Counted from the stretch's first letter, positions 19,154 through 27,918 are shown. The stretch is 64,000 bases of DNA from Streptomyces chryseus (GCF_014650755.1 NZ_BMVO01000013.1:1-64000); one strand, 5' to 3'. The notes: generated by a model not told the origin, from the sequence alone. Numbers and translations are program-made.

Positions 19154-19741
19154 ATGCGTTCACATGGACATGGGGACTGCGGGCCCGGCCATCGCGGTCG
19201 GGGTGAGTTCGAGGGGCGACGCGCCGCCTTCGGGCCGTTCGGGCCGCCGTTCGGCGGGCCGTGGGGTGGCGGCGGCCGGGGCAGGGGCGGACCCAGGGGC
19301 AGGGCGCGGCGCGGCGACGTACGCGCGTCGATCCTGGCGCTGCTGGCCGACCGGCCCATGCACGGCTACGAGATGATCCAGGAGATCGCCGAGCGCAGCG
19401 GCGGGGCCTGGCGGCCCAGCCCCGGCTCGGTCTACCCGACGCTCCAACTGCTGGAGGACGAGGGTCTGATCGTCAGTGAGAGTGAGGGCGGCAAGAAGCT
19501 GTTCACGCTCACCGACGCCGGGCGCACCGAGGCCGAGGCGGGGCCGCGGGCTCCGTGGGAGGAGGCGGGGCGCGGTGTCGACTGGGAGTCGATGAACGAG
19601 GTCCGTCAGGCCGGGTTCGGCCTGATGGAGGCGTTCGGTCAGGTCTGGAAGACCGGGTCGGCCGAGCAGCGGCAGAAGGCCCTCGCCGTCATCAACGAGT
19701 CCCGCAAGAAGCTCTATCTGATCCTTGCCGACGAGGACTGA
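19154..19741 (+). CDS. PadR-family transcriptional regulator
   Basis: 195 residues. A Gly/Arg/Pro-rich N-terminal tail of about 50 residues precedes the PadR winged helix (about residues 53-130, MHGYEMIQEI and PGSVYPTLQLLEDEGLI), then a C-terminal helix for dimerisation. The tail may add DNA contacts or be disordered. ATG 19154 has AAGGAG at 19141-19146. The palindrome just upstream suggests autorepression. The ligand is unknown. Confidence 0.88.
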   Translation: MRSHGHGDCGPGHRGRGEFEGRRAAFGPFGPPFGGPWGGGGRGRGGPRGRARRGDVRASILALLADRPMHGYEMIQEIAERSGGAWRPSPGSVYPTLQLLEDEGLIVSESEGGKKLFTLTDAGRTEAEAGPRAPWEEAGRGVDWESMNEVRQAGFGLMEAFGQVWKTGSAEQRQKALAVINESRKKLYLILADED

Positions 19742-19849
19742 CGGCCGATGGCCGAGGGGACGGCGGGTCGCGGATTTCCGCGGGGCGCCGTCGCACGCGG
19801 GTGAGGACGGCCGGGTCGCGTACGGGGTCCGCGGGGCGCGTGCGGGGTC

Positions 19850-20278
19850 TCAGGTGACCAGGCCGTCGAGCCTGCGCAGTGACTCGGTCAGGGCGGCGCC
19901 CGCCGAATCCTTGAGTTTGCCGGCCATCAGGGACACGGCGGCGCCGGTGAACTCCCCCTCGATCCGTACCCGGGTGCCGTCGCCGTCGGGCGTGAGCGCG
20001 TAGCGCATGGCCAGGTTGACGCCCATCGGGCCCTTGCCCCTGGTGGTGAGCAGCCGGGCCGGCTCCAGTTCCTCCACCGTCCACGTCACCTCGGCGGGGA
20101 AACCCATGAGCTTCATGTTCTCGTCGTACGTCGCCGAGACCGCCAGTTCCGCCGGGCCGCCGTTGGGGAAGCTGGTGTGGGTCGCGTTCCACTCGGCGTA
20201 CGAGGTGAAGTCCGTGAGCCGCGCCCAGATCTTCTCGGCCGGTGCCCCGATGTGCGCCTCCGCGCTGGCCTCCGCCAT
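19850..20278 (-). CDS. SRPBCC family protein
   Basis: 142 residues in the START/SRPBCC helix-grip fold (IGAPAEKIWARLTDFTSYAEWN start; YALTPDGDGTRVRIEGEFTG strand pair). Such proteins bind hydrophobic ligands or act as cyclases and coenzyme Q-binding factors; the CoxG-like group is closest by general layout. ATG 20278 has GAGGTGG upstream. It stands alone between a PadR gene and a Clp-N gene. Confidence 0.82.
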   Translation of the reverse strand: MAEASAEAHIGAPAEKIWARLTDFTSYAEWNATHTSFPNGGPAELAVSATYDENMKLMGFPAEVTWTVEELEPARLLTTRGKGPMGVNLAMRYALTPDGDGTRVRIEGEFTGAAVSLMAGKLKDSAGAALTESLRRLDGLVT

Positions 20279-20298
20279 GCGACCACCTCATTCGTATC

Positions 20299-20360
20299 GG
20301 CTGTGCTCGACCGTCACTGCGCTGTGCCGGGCTGTGCTCGGATGCCCTGGGCTGTGCTCG
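20299..20360 (+). repeat. Three copies of an 11-bp direct repeat
   Basis: GGCTGTGCTCG occurs at 20299-20309, 20330-20340 and 20350-20360, with GCTGTG fragments between. It lies in the 278-bp spacer upstream of the SRPBCC start. It may be a regulator-binding array or simple slippage; no gene is seen in the spacer. Confidence 0.6.
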
Positions 20361-20556
20361 GCTGTGTGCGCGGAACGTAGTCGGGGAGGGCGCAACATTC
20401 AATACTGATGGGCCGTCAGATCTCGTGGTTGTACCGGTATCCCTGGTCTCATCCGTAAGGAGGAGAGCCTGGGCGGGGTTGCCCACCTTCGGTGGGATGT
20501 GCAAATGCTCCCCGGCGGGGATGCTCCCGCCTGCCGCGGCTGATGAGGTGGGTGGT

Positions 20557-21174
20557 GTGCAAAGCCCTACTCCGTGGGTTCCCCACCAACCCGCGCCACA
20601 GCGTGCCGACATCGAACTACGGCTCACCGCGGAACTCGCCTCCGTGGTCGCGGGTGCGCGCAGGCGCGCGCTGCGGGACGGCGACCGGCAGATCGACACC
20701 GCGCATCTGCTGCATTCGGTGCTGGAGGCGGAGCCCGAGGTCAGGGCCGCGTTCGACGGCGGTCCGGCGCAGGTCGCCAGGGTGCTCGGCTACCTCGTGC
20801 AGCGCAGCATCGGCTACGGGCTGCGCTGGCAGGGCGCGGAGGAGGCTTCCGGGGGTGGGGCCGGGGCGCCGGCCTCACCGGGAACGCCGGTGATTCCGGC
20901 AGGGCCCGTGGTGCCGGCTGCGGACGGTGGGTCCGCTGTGAGGAGTACGGCGGCCCTTCCGGGCTGGTCGCGCGCTGCTGTCACCGCCATGGAGGGCGCC
21001 CTGGGGCGGGCCTCCGCGCGCGGCGACGAGCGGGCCGGCGGGCTCGATCTGCTCGCCGTACTGGCCTCGGATCCCGCCTGCCGGGCGGTCGAAGTGCTGC
21101 GGCGCGGCGGCGTGGACACGGAGCTGTTGGCCGGGCGTCTGCACGTACCGTCTCGACAGGTGTCACAGGGATGA
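20557..21174 (+). CDS. Clp N-terminal (repeat) domain protein
   Basis: 205 residues without an ATPase domain. Residues about 12-80 resemble one Clp-N repeat (IELRLTAELASVVAGARRRA, HLLHSVLEAEP), a Gly/Pro/Ala-rich linker follows, and residues about 140-200 resemble the second repeat (LDLLAVLASDP). Stand-alone Clp-N proteins in actinobacteria may act as adaptors of ClpC/ClpP; this is inference. GTG 20557 is picked for GAGGTGGG at 20545-20552; ATG 20521 and ATG 20500 are in-frame alternatives. Confidence 0.72.
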   Translation: MQSPTPWVPHQPAPQRADIELRLTAELASVVAGARRRALRDGDRQIDTAHLLHSVLEAEPEVRAAFDGGPAQVARVLGYLVQRSIGYGLRWQGAEEASGGGAGAPASPGTPVIPAGPVVPAADGGSAVRSTAALPGWSRAAVTAMEGALGRASARGDERAGGLDLLAVLASDPACRAVEVLRRGGVDTELLAGRLHVPSRQVSQG

Positions 21175-21205
21175 AGCTCCTGACCCCGGCTGGCATGATG
21201 TGCCG

Positions 21206-22222
21206 ATGCAAGCGTCTCAGGGAAGGAGCGCCGGCCTGGGACTCGCCCTGGCGTCGGCGTTCGCATTCGGTGGTTCAGGTGTCGCGGCGAAGCCGCTGAT
21301 CGAAGCCGGGCTCGACCCGCTGCACGTGGTGTGGCTCCGGGTGACGGGTGCGGCTCTTGTCATGCTGCCCGTGGCCTGGCGTCATCGTGATCTGCTGCGG
21401 CGCAAACCCGCCCTGCTGGCCGGCTTCGGCCTGCTCGCGGTCGCCGGTGTGCAGGCCTTCTACTTCGCCTCCCTGTCCCGGATCCCGGTCGGCGTGGCCC
21501 TGCTCATCGAGTATCTGGCCCCGGCGCTGGTGCTCGGGTGGGTCCGGTTCGTGCAGCGCAGGCCGGTGACGCGTGCCGCGGCGGTCGGTGTGGTGCTGGC
21601 CGTCGGGGGGCTGGCGTGCGTGGTCGAGGTCTGGGCGGGGCTGAGCTTCGACGCGCTGGGGCTGCTGTTCGCGCTCGGCGCCGCGTGCTGTCAGGTCGGC
21701 TACTTCGTGCTGTCCGACCAGGGCAGTGCGGACGCGGACGCCGCCGATCCGCTCGGTGTCATCGCGTACGGACTCCTCGTCGGCGCCGCCGTGTTGACCG
21801 TCGTGGCCCGGCCCTGGGGCATGGAGTGGTCGCTGCTCGCGGGGAACGCCGACATGGGCGGGACGGATGTGCCCGCCGCGCTGCTGCTCGGCTGGATCGT
21901 GCTGATCGCGACCGTCGTCGCGTACGTCACCGGTGTGGTGTCGGTGCGCCGGCTCTCCCCGCAGGTGGCCGGTGTGGTGGCCTGCCTGGAGGCGGTCATC
22001 GCGACCGTCCTGGCATGGGTGCTGCTGCGTGAGCACCTGTCCGCGCCGCAGATCGTCGGCGGGGCTGTCGTGCTGATCGGTGCGTTCATCGCGCAGTCGT
22101 CGGCGCCGAAGGCTCCCGGCGGGCCGGTGGCGGGCGGGCCGCCGGTGGTGGCGGAGGGGGCGGGGGCGGCCGATGCGCGTTCCGTGGACGCGGAGTTGTC
22201 CGCGGGGGCCGACCGCGCCTAG
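21206..22222 (+). CDS. EamA family transporter
   Basis: 338 residues with ten hydrophobic helices arranged as two EamA/DMT repeats (about residues 10-140 and 150-290), plus a disordered Gly/Ala/Pro tail. Family members export amino acids and other small metabolites; the substrate cannot be told. ATG 21206 has CATGAT 6 nt upstream and no ribosome site, suggesting a leaderless transcript. No divergent regulator is present. Confidence 0.85.
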   Translation: MQASQGRSAGLGLALASAFAFGGSGVAAKPLIEAGLDPLHVVWLRVTGAALVMLPVAWRHRDLLRRKPALLAGFGLLAVAGVQAFYFASLSRIPVGVALLIEYLAPALVLGWVRFVQRRPVTRAAAVGVVLAVGGLACVVEVWAGLSFDALGLLFALGAACCQVGYFVLSDQGSADADAADPLGVIAYGLLVGAAVLTVVARPWGMEWSLLAGNADMGGTDVPAALLLGWIVLIATVVAYVTGVVSVRRLSPQVAGVVACLEAVIATVLAWVLLREHLSAPQIVGGAVVLIGAFIAQSSAPKAPGGPVAGGPPVVAEGAGAADARSVDAELSAGADRA

Positions 22223-22514
22223 GGCGACGAGCAGGCATGTGACGGTGCTTCCGACTCCCGCCGGCGCGTTGCGGGGCGTGCGGTCACGGCTGTCGGCGTG
22301 GGTGGCGGCGCTACCGACGGCGCCCGCGTACGCGCCACGTCGGTGTTCCGGTAGCGGCTCGGGCGGGGCGTGGCCCGGTCGCTGTTTCCGCCCCGCCCCG
22401 CCCCGCCCCTCCGCGAACCCGGACTCCGGCCCGGGCTTCCGTCCGTACGTGCCGGACGGGCTGGAAGGGGCGGGGGGACCGTGGTTTTCCTCGACGTTCG
22501 ACGGGGCGCGGCGC
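22223..22514. other. Intergenic spacer between convergent genes
   Basis: 292 bp with no supported gene. It contains a CCCCG tandem run near 22400-22418 and a 7-bp hairpin (22439-22445 with 22453-22459) that might work as a weak terminator. Confidence 0.5.
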
Positions 22515-23192
22515 TCAGAGCGTCGTGAGGTAGTCGGGCAGTGCGACGGCCGGGTCGAGGTCCGATGCCGGGATCGGGGCGCCGTAGCCGCGGGTCAGCG
22601 GGACGACTCCCGTCCAGTGGGGGAGCGAGGCGTCCTCGGGGTCGTCGTTGGGGCCGCCGGTGCGTACCTTCGCGGAGACCTCCTCCAGGTCGAGACGGAT
22701 CACGGCGGTCGCCGCGAGCTCCTTGGCGTTGGCCGGGCGCGAGTCGTGGGAGCGGCCGGGGACGACGTGGTCGACCAGCGCGTCGAGCGCGGTACGGCGC
22801 TCCTCCTCCTCGTCGACGACTTCGTGCGCGACGCCGTGCACCACCACGGAGCGGTAGTTGATGGAGTGGTGGAACGCCGACCGCGCCAGGACGAGACCGT
22901 CCACGTGGGTGACGGTCAGGCAGACGGCGAGGCCCGGGTCGCTCTGGCCTGCCATGCGCAGGGGGCGGGAGCCCGTCGAGCCGTGGACGTAGAGGCGGTC
23001 GCCGACGCGGGCGTAGAGCGTCGGCAGGACCACGGGTGCGCCGTCCCGGACGAACCCGAGATGGCACACGTACCCCTCGTCGAGTATCGCGTGCACCAGG
23101 GCGCGGTTGTACGACGCGCGTTCCCGGGAGCGGGTCGGGACGGTGCGCTCGGACGGCGCGTAGGAGGTGGTGTCCGGCATTGCGTTCTCCAT
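22515..23192 (-). CDS. PNP-oxidase-fold flavin/heme-type protein (pyridoxamine 5'-phosphate oxidase family)
   Basis: 225 residues with the split-barrel flavin-binding fold (GYVCHLGFVRDGAPVVLPTLYA and SAFHHSINYRSVVVHG motifs), in the Nim/PNPOx-like group rather than true PdxH. It diverges from a MocR regulator across only 23 bp and is the likely target. ATG 23192 has TATGCA 8 nt upstream on its strand (leaderless); the in-frame ATG 23180 has a GGAGA box 6 nt upstream. Which start is used depends on where transcription begins. Confidence 0.85.
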   Translation of the reverse strand: MENAMPDTTSYAPSERTVPTRSRERASYNRALVHAILDEGYVCHLGFVRDGAPVVLPTLYARVGDRLYVHGSTGSRPLRMAGQSDPGLAVCLTVTHVDGLVLARSAFHHSINYRSVVVHGVAHEVVDEEEERRTALDALVDHVVPGRSHDSRPANAKELAATAVIRLDLEEVSAKVRTGGPNDDPEDASLPHWTGVVPLTRGYGAPIPASDLDPAVALPDYLTTL

Positions 23193-23208
23193 TGCACTAG
23201 TGCATACT
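23193..23208. promoter_or_regulatory. Shared operator/promoter of the MocR divergent pair
   Basis: TGCACTAGTGCA (23193-23204) is a perfect 12-bp palindrome filling half of the 23-bp gap. CATACT (23203-23208) is a -10 for the plus gene, 7 nt from GTG 23216; TATGCA on the other strand is a -10 for the minus gene. One bound regulator would cover both promoters. Confidence 0.7.
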
Positions 23209-23215
23209 TTGGTTT

Positions 23216-24553
23216 GTGCTAGGGCGAGAGTATCGGATCAGTGGGCGGCGTGCCTCGGAGATTGCGGCGAGTGTGGAGCGCGCGGTGGGCTCCGGGGAGC
23301 TGGAGCCCGGCCAACTGCTGCCGCCCATGCGTGAGTTGGCGGGGGACTTGGGGGTGAATCCGAATACGGTCGCCGCCGCGTACCGGACGCTGCGCGAGCG
23401 CGGGGTGATCGAGACCTCGGGCCGCCGGGGCAGCCGGGTGCGTTCCCGGCCGGCCAGTACGGCGCGGGACTCGATCAGAGTCGACGTACCGCCCGGGGTG
23501 CGGGACCTGAGCCAGGGGAATCCCGATCCCGCGCTGCTGCCGCCGCTGCACGACGCGTTCGCGGCCGCGGTGCGGCGCAACGCGGAGCGGCCCGTGCTGT
23601 ACGGGCAGGACCCCGTCGACCCGGAGTTCGCGAGGCTCGCGCGGGCCGCCTTCGACGCCGACGGGGTGCCGGGCGGGCCCATAGCCGTCACGTCCGGGTC
23701 GCTGGACGCGATCGAGCGGGTGCTGGCCGCCCATCTGAAGCCGGGCGACGCGGTGGCGGTCGAGGACCCGGGGTGGAGCAGCCTGCTCGACCTCGTGCCG
23801 GCGCTCGGACTGACGGCCGTACCGGTCGGGCTCGACGACAAGGGGCCGCTGCCCGGCGAGGTCGAACGGGCGCTGCGGGGCGGAGCCCGGGCGCTCGTGA
23901 TCACCGACCGGGCGCAGAACCCCACCGGCGCAGCGGTGAGCGTCGCGCGGGCCCAGGAACTGCGGGGCGTCCTGATGATGTTTCCGGGCGTCCTGCTCAT
24001 CGAGGACGACCACGGGCACGCCATCGTCGACCTCCCGGTGCGCCCGCTCGGGGGCGCGACGGACCACTGGGTGTTCGTGCGATCGGTCGCCAAGGCGTAC
24101 GGGCCCGATCTGCGGCTCGCGATGATGACCGGCGACGCGGTCACGGTGGACCGGGTCGTGGGGCGCCAGCGGCTCGGTCCCGGCTGGGTCAGCCGGCTGG
24201 TGCAGCGGGCGGTCGTCGAGCTGTGGGAGGCGGGCGCCGTGGACGTGCGGGCCGTCTCGCGCGAGTACGGCCGGCGCCGTGACGCGTTGATACGGGCCTT
24301 GGAGGAACGGGGGGTCGAGGCGCACGGGCGCAGCGGGCTGAACGTGTGGGTGCCCGTGGCGGACGAGACCGGCGTGGTGGCGCGGCTGCTGCACTCGGGG
24401 TGGGCCGTCGCACCGGGGGCGCGATTCCGGATGGCCGCGCCCCCCGGGGTGCGGCTGACGGTGGCGGCGATGGCACCGGCCGACGTCGGCCCGCTCGCCG
24501 ACGCCGTCGCCGCCGCGGCCGGGCCGCCGTCGGGCGGCCGGCGTCACGGGTGA
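23216..24553 (+). CDS. MocR/PdxR-type GntR regulator with aminotransferase-like domain
   Basis: 445 residues: GntR winged helix (about 1-80, LGVNPNTVAAAYRTLRERG recognition helix), linker, and a class I aminotransferase-fold domain. The PLP-binding Lys is kept in RSVAKAYGPDLR and the preceding NPTG and DDHGHAI motifs are intact, so it should sense PLP or an aldimine. PdxR-like members control vitamin B6 genes, others control aminobutyrate or transporter genes. Leaderless GTG 23216. The neighbouring PNPOx-fold gene is the probable target. Confidence 0.92.
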   Translation: MLGREYRISGRRASEIAASVERAVGSGELEPGQLLPPMRELAGDLGVNPNTVAAAYRTLRERGVIETSGRRGSRVRSRPASTARDSIRVDVPPGVRDLSQGNPDPALLPPLHDAFAAAVRRNAERPVLYGQDPVDPEFARLARAAFDADGVPGGPIAVTSGSLDAIERVLAAHLKPGDAVAVEDPGWSSLLDLVPALGLTAVPVGLDDKGPLPGEVERALRGGARALVITDRAQNPTGAAVSVARAQELRGVLMMFPGVLLIEDDHGHAIVDLPVRPLGGATDHWVFVRSVAKAYGPDLRLAMMTGDAVTVDRVVGRQRLGPGWVSRLVQRAVVELWEAGAVDVRAVSREYGRRRDALIRALEERGVEAHGRSGLNVWVPVADETGVVARLLHSGWAVAPGARFRMAAPPGVRLTVAAMAPADVGPLADAVAAAAGPPSGGRRHG

Positions 24554-24628
24554 CGAGAACGGCCGGACCGGCCCGGGCGGGCCTGACGTCGCTCGGGCCC
24601 GACGGCCCTTCTCCGACCCCGGCACGGC

Positions 24629-25657
24629 TCAGTGTCGGCTCGGGGCCGGGGCCCGGCGCCGGGGGCGGCTCTGGGTCAGGGCCGCGCCGGCCAGGACGAT
24701 GAGCGCGCCCACGGGGGTGTTCCAGCTCAGGTGCTCACCGAGCAGGGTGACGCCCGCGACGGTGGCGATGACCGGGACGAAGTACGTGACCATCTGGGCG
24801 GTCGTCGGGCCCACCTCGGCCACCAGGTCGTACTGGAGCAGCATCGCGAACCCCGTGCCGAGCGCGCCGAGCGCCACCACCGCGAGCAGGGGGACAACGG
24901 GGAACGAGGTCGGCATGCTCGTGAAGAGGGGAGTCACCACGGCGAGCTGGACCGTGCCGAGCAGGAGCTGGGCGCCGGTCATGGAGAGCGCCGAGTTGCT
25001 GGTGCCGGCGAGCGTGCGGCGCAGGTAGATCCAGCCCACGGGATAGCTGAGCGAGGCCAGCAGCGCCATCGCCGTACCGCCGAAGTCGAGGCCCGAGAAG
25101 CCCTGCCAGGCGCCGAGCACGGTCAGTACGCCGATGAAGCCCATACCAAGCCCCGCGACGCGGCGGCGGGTCGGGCGGTCCTCGGAGAAGGCCACCAGGG
25201 AGAGCACCATGCCCCACAGCGGCGACGTGGCGTTGCAGATGCCGGCCAGAGTCGAGGGGATCGTCAGCTCGGAGTAGGCGAAGAGCGAGAACGGCAGGGC
25301 GTTGAGGAAGAACGCGGCGACGGCGAGATGGCCCCACGTCCGGGCGCCGCGCGGCAGCCCGACCCGCTTCACGGCCATCGCGGCGGCGAGCACGGCCGTA
25401 CCGAAGAGCAGTCGTCCGAGGGTCACTTGGAACGGTGCGTACGCCTGCGTGCCGACCTTGATGAACAGGAAGCTGAAGCCCCAGATGAGCGCGAGCACCC
25501 CGAAGCGGATGCGCCAGTCCAGGGCCGGGCGCCGGCCCGGCGTGTTGGCGCTGTCGAGCGGCCCGTCCTCGAGCGGGGCAGGGGCGGCGGCGGAGGCGAG
25601 GGGCTGCGCGGAGGCGGCGGGCTGTGCGGCGCGGCGGCGTAGGGCGACGAAGCTCAT
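24629..25657 (-). CDS. EamA family transporter
   Basis: 342 residues, an N-terminal disordered Ala-rich stretch of about 45 residues, then ten helices in two EamA repeats. No relation in sequence detail to the other EamA protein at 21206. ATG 25657 has CCAGGG upstream; GTG 25663 is two codons earlier. It is divergent from a LysR regulator across 75 bp that hold operator-like repeats, a common regulator-exporter layout. Confidence 0.87.
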   Translation of the reverse strand: MSFVALRRRAAQPAASAQPLASAAAPAPLEDGPLDSANTPGRRPALDWRIRFGVLALIWGFSFLFIKVGTQAYAPFQVTLGRLLFGTAVLAAAMAVKRVGLPRGARTWGHLAVAAFFLNALPFSLFAYSELTIPSTLAGICNATSPLWGMVLSLVAFSEDRPTRRRVAGLGMGFIGVLTVLGAWQGFSGLDFGGTAMALLASLSYPVGWIYLRRTLAGTSNSALSMTGAQLLLGTVQLAVVTPLFTSMPTSFPVVPLLAVVALGALGTGFAMLLQYDLVAEVGPTTAQMVTYFVPVIATVAGVTLLGEHLSWNTPVGALIVLAGAALTQSRPRRRAPAPSRH

Positions 25658-25692
25658 GGTGTGTACCCTGGCCCGCCATGACCTCTTAGCAC

Positions 25693-25730
25693 AAGCGAGA
25701 TATCGTGGAGACGATCGCTTAGCATCGCTT
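25693..25730. promoter_or_regulatory. LysR operator region and leaderless promoter
   Basis: AAGCGA (25693-25698) is inverted against TCGCTT (25715-25720), which is repeated at 25725-25730 with 10-bp spacing; inside lies ATCGT/ACGAT (25702-25706, 25711-25715). TAGCAT (25720-25725) is a -10 box 7 nt before ATG 25733. Confidence 0.6.
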
Positions 25731-25732
25731 AC

Positions 25733-26638
25733 ATGTTGAATCTGGAGCGCCTGCGTACGCTCGACGCCCTCGCCCGGCACGGTTCCGTCAGCGGGGCGGC
25801 CGACGGCCTGCATGTGACGACATCCGCCGTCTCCCAGCAGCTGGCCAAGCTGGAGCGCGAGGTCGGTCAGCCCCTGCTCGCCAAGAACGGCCGCGGGGTG
25901 CGCCTCACCGACGCCGGCCGGCTGCTCGCCGATCATGCCGCGCGCATCCTCTCCCAGGTCGAGCTGGCGCAGTCCGACATCGAGGCGCAGCGCGGGCGCG
26001 TCGTCGGCGACCTCACCGTCGTCGCCTTCCCCACCGCCGCCCGCGGGCTGCTGCCGGCCGCGCTCTCCGCGCTCCGCGTGGAGCACCCGCAACTGCGCGT
26101 GCAGATGCGGGAGATGGAGCCGGACGAGGCGGTACGCGGGGTCATGCGCGGCGACTACGACCTCGCCGTCGTGCTCGACTGGTACAACAGGCCGCTCTCC
26201 ATGCCCGAGGGGCTCGCCAAACAGGAGCTGCTGCACGACCCCGCCGATGTCGCGATGCACGTCGACCACCCGCTCGCCGGCCGGGACGCCGTGGACCTGG
26301 AGGAGTTCGCCGACGACGACTGGGTCACCTGGGCCGAGGGCGAGTTCTGCCACGAGTGGCTGATGTTCACCCTGCGCGGCAAGGGGGTCGAGCCCCGGAT
26401 CGCGCACGTCGCCGAGGAGCACGCCACGCAACTCGCGCTGATCGCCGAGGGCCTGGGGGTGTGCGTGGCGCCCCGGCTGGGACGCGGTCCGGTGCCGGAC
26501 CGGGTCCGCGTCGTACCGGTGCGGCACGCGATGCGGCGGCACGTGTACGCCGTCTGGCGTGCCGACGCCGACCGGAGGCCGTCGATCCGCGCGGCGGTCG
26601 ACGCGCTGTGTGCGGCGGGCGAGGCCGTCGTCGGCTGA
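25733..26638 (+). CDS. LysR-family transcriptional regulator
   Basis: 301 residues: N-terminal winged helix (residues 1-60, GSVSGAADGLHVTTSAVSQQLAKLE) and a periplasmic-binding-protein-like effector domain (about 90-295). It diverges from an EamA exporter and presumably activates it on sensing the exported compound. The transcript seems leaderless from TAGCAT at 25720. Effector unknown. Confidence 0.92.
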   Translation: MLNLERLRTLDALARHGSVSGAADGLHVTTSAVSQQLAKLEREVGQPLLAKNGRGVRLTDAGRLLADHAARILSQVELAQSDIEAQRGRVVGDLTVVAFPTAARGLLPAALSALRVEHPQLRVQMREMEPDEAVRGVMRGDYDLAVVLDWYNRPLSMPEGLAKQELLHDPADVAMHVDHPLAGRDAVDLEEFADDDWVTWAEGEFCHEWLMFTLRGKGVEPRIAHVAEEHATQLALIAEGLGVCVAPRLGRGPVPDRVRVVPVRHAMRRHVYAVWRADADRRPSIRAAVDALCAAGEAVVG

Positions 26639-26677
26639 GTCCCGGCCCGGGTGAGCGGGTGCGGGCGCTTCCGGGGC

Positions 26678-27145
26678 TCAGGCGCCGCCCAGCTTGCGGA
26701 AGTCCCATGACGTCACCGCGTCCGGCGTGAGGCGCAGCCAGGCGTGCCGGCCGTCGTGGGGCATCCGCGGCATGCCGAAGTACTTCCGCGGGAACAGGCA
26801 CTCCGGTACGTCGAGTTCGGGGCAGGGCTCTCCCGTGCGCGGCGACTCGCCGACGAAGACGGCGGTGCCCGACAGCTCGATGCCACGCAGTTCGCCGTAC
26901 TCCACGCCGTCGTCGACGACCACCGCCAGCCGGGCGTCCTCGCGCAGCTGCGCCCAGCGGAGGCTGCGCGTGATCGAGTACAGCCACAGGGACTCCCCGT
27001 CCCAGACGAACCACAGGGCGCCCACGTGCGGGCTGCCGTCCGCCGAGACGGTCGCCACCCGGCACGTGCGCTGTTCGGTGAGGAACGCGTCCCGTTCGGC
27101 GTCCGTCATCATGATGCGGCGGCCTCTGCGCTGTGTCGCGGTCAT
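26678..27145 (-). CDS. Pyridoxamine 5'-phosphate oxidase family protein (PPOX class)
   Basis: 155 residues in the split-barrel flavin/F420 fold (CRVATVSADGSPHVGALWFVWDG then LAVVVDDGVEYGELRGIELSG). Such proteins in actinobacteria often use F420 and reduce quinones, biliverdin or similar; this one cannot be assigned. ATG 27145 has GGAGGG 7 nt upstream. Confidence 0.82.
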   Translation of the reverse strand: MTATQRRGRRIMMTDAERDAFLTEQRTCRVATVSADGSPHVGALWFVWDGESLWLYSITRSLRWAQLREDARLAVVVDDGVEYGELRGIELSGTAVFVGESPRTGEPCPELDVPECLFPRKYFGMPRMPHDGRHAWLRLTPDAVTSWDFRKLGGA

Positions 27146-27249
27146 CGGCTTCCCTCCATGGCTCCTGACTGAGTGTCAGAAAGCATGGGGTCTCTTCCCT
27201 CGTCACGCAATGCCCGTTAGCCTCGCGCGCCGAGACCCGAGGGGGAGCC

Positions 27250-27918
27250 TTGCCGTCGTACGAACAGCTTGCGGAGCAGCTCGATCCGGCGACCACCGTG
27301 CTGCTCACCGTGGAATGCCAGCGCGGCGTCGTCGGCCCGGACAGCGCGCTTCCCGAACTCGCCGAGGAAGCCCGCTCCTCGGGCGCCCTCGCGCGCATCG
27401 CACGGCTGGTCGCGGCCGCCCATGAGACCGGCGTCCAGGTCCTGCACGCGGTGGCGGAACGGCGTCCGGACGGGCGCGGCTCCAGCGCCAACGCGCGGCT
27501 GTTCCGCGCCGCGCGGCGGCTGCCCGTGCGGCAGCTCCCGGGAACGGCCGCGGTGCGCGTCGCGGAGCCGATCGAAGTCGCGGACGAGGACCTCGTCGTA
27601 CGGCGGCTGCACGGCCTCTCGCCGCTCTCGGGAACGGACGTCGACGCGCTCCTGCGCAATCTCGGCTGCCGGAGCCTGCTCGTCACGGGAGTGTCGGCCA
27701 ACGTGGCGATTCCCAACGCCGTCTTCGACGCGGTCAATCTCGGCTACACCGCCGTCGTCCCCTCGGACGCCGTCGCGGGCGTGCCTTCCGAGTACACCCC
27801 CGCGATGATCCGCAACACGCTCGCCCTCGTCGCGACGATCACCACGACCGACGAGGTGCTGGCGTGCTGGAGGCACCCGCGACGAGCCGGTGGCGGGGGG
27901 ACGGTCAGGCAAGGGTGA
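27250..27918 (+). CDS. Isochorismatase/cysteine-hydrolase fold protein lacking the usual triad
   Basis: 222 residues of the isochorismatase-like hydrolase fold, soluble. The normal Asp-Lys-Cys triad is altered: the first Asp is Glu22 (TVECQRG), the Lys position reads RR in VVRRLHGLSP, and the cysteine after the TGVS turn is Ala (TGVSANVAIPNAV). True isochorismatases also lack the Cys but keep the Asp. It may be a non-hydrolytic binder or use another mechanism. TTG 27250 follows GAGGGGGAG and a -10-like TAGCCT near 27219. Its last 14 bp overlap the convergent Rieske gene. Confidence 0.75.
   Translation: MPSYEQLAEQLDPATTVLLTVECQRGVVGPDSALPELAEEARSSGALARIARLVAAAHETGVQVLHAVAERRPDGRGSSANARLFRAARRLPVRQLPGTAAVRVAEPIEVADEDLVVRRLHGLSPLSGTDVDALLRNLGCRSLLVTGVSANVAIPNAVFDAVNLGYTAVVPSDAVAGVPSEYTPAMIRNTLALVATITTTDEVLACWRHPRRAGGGGTVRQG

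Noticed and set aside
17516..19741. 741-codon plus-strand frame ending in the PadR regulator
   Set aside because: Only the last 195 codons are real; the rest crosses a terminator and antisense phzF. The PadR start at 19154 has its own ribosome site.
22390..22425. CCCCG tandem run as a regulatory repeat
   Set aside because: Short, low complexity, between convergent genes; more likely slippage in GC-rich DNA.
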